From contig NC_052359.1 of assembly GCF_009727055.1 (NCBI RefSeq), forward strand, positions 23,532,501 through 23,596,500: a DNA stretch of 64,000 bases. The letters run 5' to 3'. The translations under genes and the position numbers were made by a program. The notes beneath the pieces were generated by a model. That model saw only the letters and a list, made by a program, of their open reading frames with translations, had not been told where the DNA came from and ran no database searches. How positions within the stretch are numbered: the first letter of the stretch is position 1; every line of letters begins with the position of its first letter. This document shows positions 55,264 to 64,000 of the stretch, piece by piece. The stretch comes from Benincasa hispida. Lineage: Eukaryota; Streptophyta; Magnoliopsida; Cucurbitales; Cucurbitaceae.

Positions 55264-55950
55264 ATGTCTTCCAAAATTATTTCCTGTCTTAAGAACGAAA
55301 AACTAACTGATGAAAACTATACGACATGGAAATCTAACTTGAATACGATTTTAGTTATAGATTATTTGTGATTCGTCTTAACGAAGGAGTGTTCTCCAAT
55401 CTCTACTCGAAATGCATCCCAAGAATTAAGGGATGCTTATAACTATAGGATAAAGGTTAATGACAAGGCCCGAGTCTATATCTTGACAAGTTTGTCTGAC
55501 ATTCTTACCAAGAAACATGAGGCCATGATCACTGCACGTCAGATCATGGAGTTTCTCCAAGAGATGTTTGGACAATCGTCCTCTCAGATCCGGCATGAGG
55601 CCCTCAAGTACGTTTATAATGTGCGAATGAAGGAATACCAATCAATGAGAGAACATATTTTTGACTTGATGGTCCACTTCAATGTCACCGAAATGAACAG
55701 TGTGGTCATCAACAAGCAAAGTCAAGTGTCCTTTATTCTAAAATCTCTTCCGAAGAGTTTCCTCTAATTCTGTAGCAATGCGATTATGAATAAAATAGGG
55801 TACACCATAACTACCCTCCTGAATGAGTTACAGACTTCGTCTCTTATGAAAAATAAGGGACTGATAGAAGGAGAGGAAAATGTTACCCATTCCAAGAAGT
55901 TCCACAAGGGTTCATCCTCTAGAACTAAGTTTGTTCCTTCATTGTCTAGT
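55264..55950 (+). pseudogene. Copia gag, N-terminal and central region
   Basis: The ATG at 55264 opens LTDENYTTWKSNLNTILVID, followed by a TGA at about 55369-55371. The same frame goes on FVLTKECSPISTRNASQELR, RVYILTSLSDILTKKHEAM then TARQIMEFLQEMFGQSSSQI. The segment MKEYQSMREHIFDLMVHFNV at about 55627-55690 and a stop at 55765-55767 follow. Residues FCSNAIMNK then LNELQTSSLMKNKG continue it to about 55880. This is the usual copia gag in order. Two in-frame stops make it non-coding as found. It aligns residue by residue with the minus-strand copy at 40366-40881. Confidence 0.85.
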
Positions 55951-56014
55951 TAAGATCCAGAAGAAGAAAGAAGGGAAGGAGAAGGCTCTCATTGCTGGGA
56001 AAGGCAAGGTCAAG

Positions 56015-56300
56015 TGCTTTCACTGCAATGTAGATGGTCATGCAATTGCCCTAATTACCTTGCTAAGAAGAAGAAAAAAAAGAAGGTAAATATGATTTAC
56101 CGATTCTAAAAACTTGTTTAGTAGAAAATGACCATAATTCATAGATACTTGATTCGGGAGCTACTAATCATGTTTGTTCTTCTCTATAGGGAATTAGTTC
56201 CTTCCAATAACTTGAGGAAGGTGAAATGATGTTCAAGGTTGGAATGGGAGACGCCATTTCAGCCCATGTAGTGGGAGTTGCAAAGTTGTTTTTGGAAATA
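56015..56300 (+). pseudogene. Copia zinc knuckle and protease, broken
   Basis: CFHCNVDGH at 56015-56041 begins the gag zinc knuckle; a frameshift after the histidine places NCPNYLAKKKK in another frame. The aspartic protease block DSGATNHVCSS follows at 56151-56183, preceded by LVENDHNS, with a stop just before it. The DSGATNH site is intact as text. Further words VGMGDAISAHVVGVAKLFL lie at about 56240-56290. The protease would cut the copia polyprotein. Confidence 0.75.
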
Positions 56301-56429
56301 GATACCTATTTTTGGATAACTTGATATAGTTCCTAAATTAAGACAAACCTTGTATCTATTTCTTGCTTAATTGAACAGATGTATTCGGTTTCATTTTCTT
56401 TTAATGAAGCGTTCATTATGAAGAATGGT

Positions 56430-57150
56430 GTGACTATTTGTTCAACTAAATTAGAAAAAAAAAATCCTCGTATGTGTTAAGACCAACGAAAGCAAAAGCA
56501 CTTTTGAATCATGAGATGTTTAAAACTGCTAATTAGAAGATGATTCATTACCTCCATGTGAATCTTGTCTTGAAGGAAAAATAACTAAAAAAACCTTTTC
56601 GTGAAAATGGTTACAGAGCCAAAGAGCCCTTGGAGCTCAAACATTCATATTTTTGTGGTCAAATTAATGTAAAAGCTCGAGAAGGGTACGAATACTTCAT
56701 CTCTTTCATAGATGAAGTATTTGAGGTATGGTTACTTATACCTAATGGAACATAAGTTCGAAGCTCTTGAAAAGTTCAAGGAGTATAAGGCTGAAGTTGA
56801 AAACTTGTTAGGTAAAACGATTAAAACACTTCGATCTGATTGGGGTGGTGAGTACATAGATTTTGCATTCCAAGGCTATATGATAGAACATGGAATCTAG
56901 TCTCAACATTTAGCACCTGGTACACCTTAGCAGAACAGTGTATTAGAAATGAGAAATAGAAACGTATTAGACATGGTTCGTTCTATGATGAGTTATGCTC
57001 AATTGCCTAGTTTCTTGGGGGTATGTAGTAGATATTGCAATTCACATCTTGAATAATGTTCCCTCGAAAAGTGTTTCTGAAATACTTTTCGAGTTATGGA
57101 GGGGGTGTAAACCTAGTTTACGTTACTTCATAATCTAGGGGTCCCGCACA
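56430..57150 (+). pseudogene. Copia integrase remnant
   Basis: The 62-codon ORF 56712-56900 reads YLYLMEHKFEALEKFKEYKA then LLGKTIKTLRSDWGGEYIDF, with SDWGGEY at 56835-56855 corresponding to the second catalytic aspartate block (usual form SDRGGEY). After a stop, HLAPGTP, a stop, QNSVLEMRNRNVLDMVRSMM and SYAQLPSFLG follow, keeping a glutamate at the place of the third catalytic residue. The N-terminal zinc-binding part upstream is hardly readable. The integrase would join element DNA to the host genome. Several stops make it inactive. Confidence 0.75.
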
Positions 57151-57151
57151 T

Positions 57152-57775
57152 GTGCTAGTGACAAATCCTAAGAAATTTGAACCTAGTTCAAGGTTATGTC
57201 AATTTGTTGGTTGCCCTAAGGAAACAAAAGGTAGGTTGTTCTATGACCCTCAAGAAAACAAGATCATTGTATTGACAAACACTACATTCTTGGAAGAAGA
57301 CCACATGAGAGATCATAAACCACATAGTAAATTAATATTAAATGAAGCTACTAAAGAATCAACAAGGGTTGTTGATGAAGTTGGTCCTTCATCAAGAGTT
57401 AATAAAGAAGCCAACACTTCAGGCCAGTCTCATCCTTCTCAATTGTTGAGAGTGTCTCGACCCAGTGGGAGGATAATATCACAATCTGATCATTACTTGG
57501 GTTTAACTAAAACTCAGGTTGTCATACCAGATGATGACATTGAGAATCCACTATCGTATAAGCAGGCAATGAATGACATAGACAAGAACCAAGAGTCAAA
57601 GTCATGGACCTTGAAATGAAGTCTATCTACTTCAATTCAGTATGGGAACATGTAGATCTACCTGAAGGAGTTAAACCCATAGAGTGAAAACAAACCTATA
57701 AAAGAAAGAGAGATGTAGTTGGAAAGGTATAAAACTTCAAAGCTGGAAAGGTTATTCATGCATGGAAAAAAATAT
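57152..57775 (+). pseudogene. Copia integrase-RT linker and start of RT, truncated
   Basis: The longest open frame in the window after gag (57152-57619, 155 codons). It covers CQFVGCPKETKGRLFYDPQE then NKIIVLTNTTFLEEDHMRDH, TRVVDEVGPSSRVN, LLRVSRPSGRI and LGLTKTQVVIPDDDIENPLS. It passes into the RT start with YKQAMNDID. A frameshift follows, and another frame reads MDLEMKSIYFNSVWEHVDLP (about 57603-57665) and YKRKRDVVGKV. The trace ends at about 57775, where non-element DNA begins. RT core, RNase H and 3' LTR are absent. Confidence 0.8.
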
Positions 57776-58970
57776 AGAAAGATTTAGATAATTGTGTAAT
57801 TGAGCTTATTTATTTTAGATTATATGAATAGAAAGTGAAAAATGAAATAGAATAAATCATAATATGATAAAAGAGGGGCATGATTGGATCCCAAAATTAC
57901 GTGTCTGTTGGGAGCCGCAGCTTTTTAAAGCAACCCTAAACATCTCCCAACTTTATGCCCTAAAAGTCAAGCCAACCCAACCCCTCTTATTTTTATTCCT
58001 CCCCTTTCTTTTTTTCTTACACACAAACAAAACCACTTTTTTCTCCTCCTTTCTTTCCTTTTTAATATTTCTTCTCTCCAACTCTTTAATTAATCCATTT
58101 TTACATTTAAAAATTAAAACCAACCTTTAATCTTAAACAAAATTACATGGTACACCCACTAAAATTGGATCCCATTTATATGATATTGGAGTCTTTTGTC
58201 GTTTTTTTAATATTTTTTAATAATAGAAAAAAAATATATAGCAGAGGGTGAAGATAATTAATTAAGAATAGTAATGTAAATTATAAAGTCAGTACTAATA
58301 GGTTCCTCAGCTTTTTATATTATAGCTATCAGGTTATAGAGTTACTAAAATATTTCAACTTTCAAGTATTTATGGACACATAAAAACTTTAAAATCCTAT
58401 ATCTCACAAGTTTTAAATTTTTAAAAAAGGATTAAATATGTTTGATACTTATTAGAAAAAGAAATCAAACGTCTTGACTTTTCATAAACATTTCAAAACT
58501 ATTCTTGAAGTATATATTTAATATAATATTGGACGCAAATTGGGACCACAGCGATGTAACAATAATCTAAAACATGTGACAATACTCGAGTTCTAATTTT
58601 AGTTTCACTCATTGTCACATTATCGGTGGTCTCAATTCTCATCCAAAAATTAGTATCGAAATGTTTACATAAGATATGAGGAGTATTTTTGTAAGATGAA
58701 AAATGAAAGAGACACGTAAAAATTAAGAGAAACTAAATGATAAAGAGGTGACAAAGTAAATTTGAGATATGACTTTCATATTTAAGATCGGGAATTCAAT
58801 CCTCTAATCCGTTTGTTATGCTTAAAAAAAAAAAAACAAAATGAAGAGTGGGAGAATAAAAAAATGTATTGTGTTGGGAGGTGCACATGGGTGCTTCCGT
58901 GTCTGATATCCTGTGGTTGAAGCTTTAGCGTTTAGTGATTGTGCGTACGTATTCTCTGACCTCCTTCATT

Positions 58971-58980
58971 TACACGTGTA
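58971..58980. promoter_or_regulatory. G-box-like palindrome
   Basis: tacacgtgta, a perfect 10-bp palindrome containing CACGTG, a core bound by plant bZIP and bHLH factors. It lies in a GC-richer patch and may belong to a regulatory region of a gene outside this window. Confidence 0.3.
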
Positions 58981-60204
58981 CGGTCATGGGACCACTCTGC
59001 TTCCCCTATTTCCCTATTTTTCCTATTTCCCTACTCTAAATTACACCTTTCTCCTTTCATTATATACCATCTTTCAAATATTGATTATCAATCAAAATAT
59101 CCAACTTTCGATTTTATTAAAATATCGATATCAACTAAAATTTTGAAAAATAATATAGAAATTAATGATACTTTGATTGTGACTTAATTAAATTATAATT
59201 GATCATTTTTAATCATAATTTCTAAAATAAGAAATAAAAAATAATTACAAAATAATATAAAGTTTAGAAATATTTTGAAGTGAAATAATGTGAAAATTAC
59301 GAAAGTTTTTTTGGATTATTAAAGAAAAAATTCACATCAATTTAATTTAGTTTAAAGGAGGTTAAAAATAAATCTATGTTATTTTTTTTGTTTATTTCAT
59401 TTTATATATTATTCATATTAAAATACAAATCTTCTTTCCTTATTTTTTTTTTTAGTTTTATTTCGTTTTAGTTATGTTTTAGCCTATGAAAATATGATTT
59501 TTCAAATTTACTTTCAAGGGTTAGTTTTATAATTTTTCAAATTTACTGAAAGGAAAAGATTAAATTTGCTATTTTATTAAAATGCACAATTAATTAGGAA
59601 AGTTATAATGAATAGAAATCCAAATTATAGAGATATTTAAACTTTCAAATTTATGTCAAATATGTTCTTCACATATATGATTTTAAAAAGAAAAAAAAAA
59701 GTAGTCGATCTATTAGATATAAAATCGAATTCATATTTAATGAAATAAAAATTACAATTTAGTGTTTAATAGATATATGATTTTAAAAAACATCGAATAG
59801 CTTTAACTCTATTAAATGTAAAATTAAAATTTCAGAAATTTGTTATAAAAAACTTAATACAATAAATTAAAACTTTAATTTTACACCTTTTAAAGTTGAT
59901 AGATGGAATAAAGTTATTATTCATAAATTAAATTTAAAAACATATATAATAAACCATAAATAATTGAAGGCATTTGGTGTAGGGAATTTACATTTTTATT
60001 TTTCGAAAAAAGTAGAAAAGTATTTTAGTGAAGGAGAATTTAAAAATAGGGAAATTGTTATGAAGGGGTTTGCACCTCAGAGTGGAGGCAGTGTATGTGT
60101 ATGAGATGGGGAAACAGAGAGAGTGTTGGGGTTGGGAAACGCAACTTCACTTATTATTTATTTATTTCTTTTGATTTATTTTTAAAAGTTAAAAATCCAC
60201 TACT

Positions 60205-60300
60205 GAAGACTGGGACCCACTTTCAAAGCTAAAGATAGTACTGGGTCCCATCGCAGCCATGTGAATGCGGGCCCCACATCATCAAAAGAGAGAGACGTCA
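60205..60300. promoter_or_regulatory. Promoter-like patch with TCP-type and ACGT motifs
   Basis: Within 95 bp there are tgggacccac (60211-60220), tgggtccca (60242-60250), gggccccac (60269-60277) and gacgtca (60294-60300). The first three resemble plant TCP-factor sites (GTGGGNCCCAC or GGNCCCAC type), the last a bZIP ACGT core. A poly-pyrimidine run follows at 60330-60370. No transcribed gene is visible near it. Confidence 0.3.
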
Positions 60301-62078
60301 CCCTCACTATTTTTATCTTAAATACCAAATCCCTTTTTTACTTTTTCTTTTTTTCTTTTTTTCTCTTAAACACTCACTCGTAAGAAATGTCTTTCAACTT
60401 TATATGTTGCGTCAAAAATATTATTAAATTTTTTTAAATTTCAAAGGTATTTTTAAATTTTCAAAAAGATAGGTTATAAATATCTTTACTGTTTATTTGG
60501 ATCAAACCGTTACAGTTTTATTTTAAAAATATCTCTAAACTTTCGAAAGTGTTCTTAAATTTAAAATATATAATATATATCTTCACTATTAGTATTTGAA
60601 CAAAATCTATTAATATCTTGTTGCAAAAATAATTCTAAAATTTTTAAAGAAAAATAAGAAAAAATGTTCATACTATTAATATAGAGATGAATCTGTTTGA
60701 AGTTTTATTGAATTCGAAAAGAACCAATTTTAAAACAAATAATATATATATATACATACTTTTGTATATCGATACTCTTATTTTTCTCTTATTTATCCGA
60801 TTCTTATATCAATTTTCTCAACAACCAAAATAAAAGCTAAAACTTTGAGTTAAAACATAAAATCCCACAAACTCTTACAAAATTCTAAAATCAAAATATT
60901 CTCTTAAAACATACCAAAACGATAAATAAATAAATATATATATATGTATTTGACTTGTTATACACACTCTTACTAAGATACAACATTGTTAAAATATTTA
61001 AGTTCTAAGATCCTTTAGTATTTCTTTTTTTTCTTCTTCTTGTTAATAGTCTATATACATTAACTGAGTAGTTTTATTATTTATTTATATTTTAGTTAAA
61101 CAAATGTTTCAGTTGATTATAATGGTAAGAGAATATGGAAGAAGAGATGGAAAAATAGAGAAGTAAGATGGTATTAACTATTTTTGTTCATATACTACCA
61201 ATAAGGGTATTTTTAACTTTATATATATATATATAGTTTAAGGGTATTTTTGAAATTTTTGAAAATTTAGGGATATTTTAGACACAAAACACTAATAGTT
61301 TTTATCCAAAATTAACGGTAAGTTTATCTTTGAACTTTGTCTGAAAGTTGAGGATATTTTTTTAAATTGTGAAAGTTTAAGAGTTTTTTGACACATAGTA
61401 TAAAGTTTTGGTGTATTTTATATAATTTGACCTTTTTAAGAAATTATTTTAAGGGACTGTTTCGACGTTGAGTTAAGTTCAAATATTTTGAGTTCATATA
61501 TTTGTGAAGTTTATATATCTATGTTTAGAGTGTAAAGTTGTTTTTTTTGAGTTAGGAAATTTGTGTTTAGGATATTGAGTTGAGTTCATATGTCAAGAAT
61601 ATTTGGTAGAGTTTGTTTCAAATATGAATAATATATTTTTATGGTGATTATTTTTATTTGGTAACTTTTTTATCCAATAATTTCACATATATATTTTTTA
61701 AAAAAAAATAAATCATGGATTGCATTTTGTTTTATTATTTTTTAAAAATATATATATATATTGTCGGGTGTTTTAGGGAATTTAGTATTTACTTTCGGAT
61801 CATACATTTCAATTTTTTTTAAAATTTAAACAATCATTTTACAAATTTATGCATATGATAATCCTAGTTAAGTTGAACAAAATTATATTGGATTTATTGG
61901 AACAAAATAAATTTGGGTTTATATTGTAACTAATGTAATTGTACTATAATAACCCTATTAGTGATCATGTTACATGGTTGACAAAAAAAAAATGTAACAA
62001 ATCACCCCATTCTCTGCCCCATGTATATGATACAAGAAAAATTAGGACTGACGAGATAAATAAAAAATTTTAAAATTT

Positions 62079-63942
62079 CATTTGAAAAAATAGCAAAAAA
62101 TTTCAAAATCGTAAAAATAGCAAAACGATTTTTTAAAATAAAAATACTAATTACCCCTACACACTAAACCTGATAAAATCATACATCACAAACAAAAACA
62201 AATCTAAAAAAGCTAATTCAACGCAAATACACAATACTATTATGTAAATACACTGTAATATTGCATTACATTTAAATCAGACATCCTCAAACACCCTTTG
62301 TTATCCAGCCAAAATTACTACCAAACTCCAAAAACAATCCTTGATTTAATTGAAGCCAATCAAATCACAGAAAAACCAAAACTTTAACAAAAACCTACCA
62401 AAAAAAACTTGATACTCATTGAAATATCATCTAAGCCTTGTTGGCCGATTCCTCTTACGACCACACCGTGGCAATAGCGATAGCATCAAGTAAATAGTGG
62501 TGGAAAAGAAATCTGAAGAGTGAGAGAGGAAATGATAAAGGATGTTGAAACCTTTATAACTTATTTAAATATAATTATAATAATAATAATAATAATAGTC
62601 TCTCTTTTCCATCTTAAATTCCAAATATATCGATATCTTTTCATACCTTTTATAAGATAATCTTTTCCAATAAATTCAATTTTAATAATAGTTCCTCTTT
62701 ACCATCTTAAATACCAAATATATCGATATATTCTCAAACCTTTTATAGGATAATCTTTTCCAATAAACTCAATTTTAATAATAGTTCCTCTTTGCCTTCT
62801 TAATACCAAATATATCAATATCTTCTCATACTTTTTATAGGATAATCTTTTCCAATAAACTCAATTTTAATAATAGTTTCTCTTTTCCATCTTAAATTTC
62901 AAATATGTCAGATATCTTCTCATACCTTTTATAAGATAATCTTTTCCAATAAATTCAATTTTGGTTCTAAAAGTTTAAAATTTTAAATACATTAAACTTC
63001 CAAAATTATGAAACTTACATTCAAAAAGTCTCTAATTCAAAATTGTGAAAACTAAAATATTTTAATTTAATATATTGTAAATTTAAGTTATTAGATCTCG
63101 GACATCTATTAAAGTCAAATTAAGCCAAATTTTGATTTTATTAAACCCACACTTATTCCAAAAATAAATAAGAAAACAAAATCCAAAATTAAAATTGATT
63201 TGATTGAAAATAACTATTTTGAAATGTTGTGGTGTTACATAAAACCTACATTAGCTAACTACCAGGTTATATTGATATTAGTAGAGTTTTAAGAAGATAC
63301 AATATAGCTTTATAATGATGGTTAAAACCCTTATAACTTCACCCTACAACTATGATATGTGTAAATATATATCAGTTAAATCTCATAACTTCATATTAAT
63401 ATAATATAAAATAAAACATGATAAGAATACAAATGAATACATTGGAAAAAGATGAAAACAAATAAATACAATACGTATAAATAAATGAAAAAAGTTTTAG
63501 ATAAACATTGAATCTCGTAACAAAAAGAAATAAAAAACTAGTTAGATAAAACTAAATCTACAAAGAAAAGAGAGATACATAATAGATATTTGAGGAGAAA
63601 AATCATGAGAGATTATTTATTTTAATGGAAAAATATATTAATCAAATTCGGAGATATATTCAAATAAAGATATTTGGGGATAAAGACTAGGAAGATTATT
63701 AGTTTAAATGAAAAATATACTTTTTTTTAATTTATTTAATAAGATTCTGATGAAAACTTATAACTCAGTAGTTAATAATTGTACTGTATATACAAATATT
63801 AATAACTTAGTCTTCCATAGTTACATTGTATGTACTACATATTAGATCGAGTGCAAATAATGAATTAGGAAAAGTCAGATCATATGCTCCACAAAAGATT
63901 TGCTAAATTTTTTATTAAATTTCGATTTTGCTATTTTTCTAA
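62079..63942. mobile_element. Possible non-autonomous terminal-inverted-repeat element
   Basis: Left arm near 62079-62127 has gaaaaaatagcaaaaaatt and gtaaaaatagcaaaacg. The right arm near 63910-63942 has attttgctatttttctaatt, whose reverse complement is a related aattagaaaaatagcaaaat. By eye about 23 of 29 bases agree in the best alignment, but both arms are low-complexity. Between them lies a 92-93 bp tandem repeat and no transposase ORF. AT-rich arms of this kind occur in plant Mutator-like elements; the class is a guess. Confidence 0.3.
62593..62962. repeat. Four-copy 92-93 bp tandem repeat
   Basis: Units begin near 62601, 62694, 62787 and 62879 (periods 93, 93 and 92). Each has a ccatcttaaat segment, a ccaaatatatcgatat segment, cataccttttata and gataatcttttccaataaa, then a taataatag tail. 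It starts just after a (taa)n run at 62572-62597. Two of the copies differ by a one-base deletion and several substitutions, so it is not a recent duplication. Confidence 0.85.
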
Positions 63943-64000
63943 TTGAAACCTAAAATTCTGTTGTATACCCCAGTTCCCAAAAAATTATATATGATATGGG
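63943..64000. other. End of window, nothing recognised
   Basis: AT-rich; no ORF and no motif. Confidence 0.3.

Larger units (their letters stand above)
57776..62070. other. AT-rich non-coding DNA without retroelement domains
   Basis: No credible ORF; 57864-58130 and 58913-59146 are low-complexity in a T- and C-rich strand. It has many poly-A, poly-T and (AT)n runs (for example around 60745, 60935, 61225 and 61750). Repetitive phrases of the form agggtatttttgaaatttt occur between 60420 and 61430, which look like worn remnants of a short repeat. Two GC-richer patches lie at 58880-59000 and 60060-60320. Confidence 0.4.

Noticed and set aside
57864..58130. An 88-codon ORF rich in F, L and P.
   Set aside because: T- and C-rich low complexity, no domain, and not followed by further exons that I can see.
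60940..61240. (AT)n tracts as matrix attachment or origin regions.
   Set aside because: Simple AT tracts are common throughout this AT-rich part and give no specific evidence.

Overview
The window looks like repeat-rich plant nuclear DNA, almost all of it broken LTR retrotransposons nested in one another. I recognise no intact host gene, tRNA, rRNA or CRISPR array. The plant assignment rests on plant-type Ty1/copia and Ty3/gypsy domains, iMet-like primer sites for copia and TGGCRCC-type primer sites for the Athila/Tat gypsy elements. Family resemblance (a SIRE-type copia element with an envelope-like third ORF, LTRs beginning TGTTGGGTTTTATGTCC or TGTTGGGGCTTGTGCCC) makes me think of Cucurbitaceae, but that is recall rather than something the window proves.

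Layout. 1-4023: 3' end of an Athila-like gypsy element holding a copia solo LTR (651-2610, target duplication TTACC). 4024-9726: a copia LTR fragment, then a SIRE-type copia remnant (reverse transcriptase, envelope-like ORF, 3' LTR) broken by a reverse Athila-like LTR. 10184-12068: copia solo LTR (AGTGG). 13267-15643: gypsy solo LTR (CTGAG) inserted in a minus-strand Tat-type RNase H remnant that ends near 16740. 17146-23150: internally deleted Athila element with 5' LTR, primer site, gag and protease. 24990-28545: 5' LTR and long leader of a minus-strand copia element, here called family A. 28546-35800: family B copia LTRs in both orientations, an RNase H remnant and a truncated gypsy LTR. 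35801-44492: a minus-strand family A copia element with both LTRs, gag fused by deletion to the reverse transcriptase, and an Athila solo LTR inside the RT gene (37907-39722). 44493-53171: a gypsy Athila/Tat unit ordered LTR, gag, 3' region, LTR, second gag start, sitting in a copia LTR. 53172-57775: plus-strand copia gag, protease, integrase and start of RT. 57776-64000: AT-rich DNA without retroelement coding, with promoter-like motifs, a 92-93 bp tandem repeat and a possible terminal-inverted-repeat element.

The most unusual pattern is that unrelated LTR families carry clusters of short self-complementary words (GCGTTGCAACGC, ACGATCGT, ATCGAGTA arrays, CGCATGCG) in LTRs or untranslated leaders. 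Two copies of one copia leader carry different word types at the same place, and an Athila solo LTR carries both. The other main observations are the LTR-internal-LTR-internal unit whose second LTR lacks the TATA region, the deletion-fused copia element, and a 91 bp duplication on both sides of a single N that is probably an assembly artefact.
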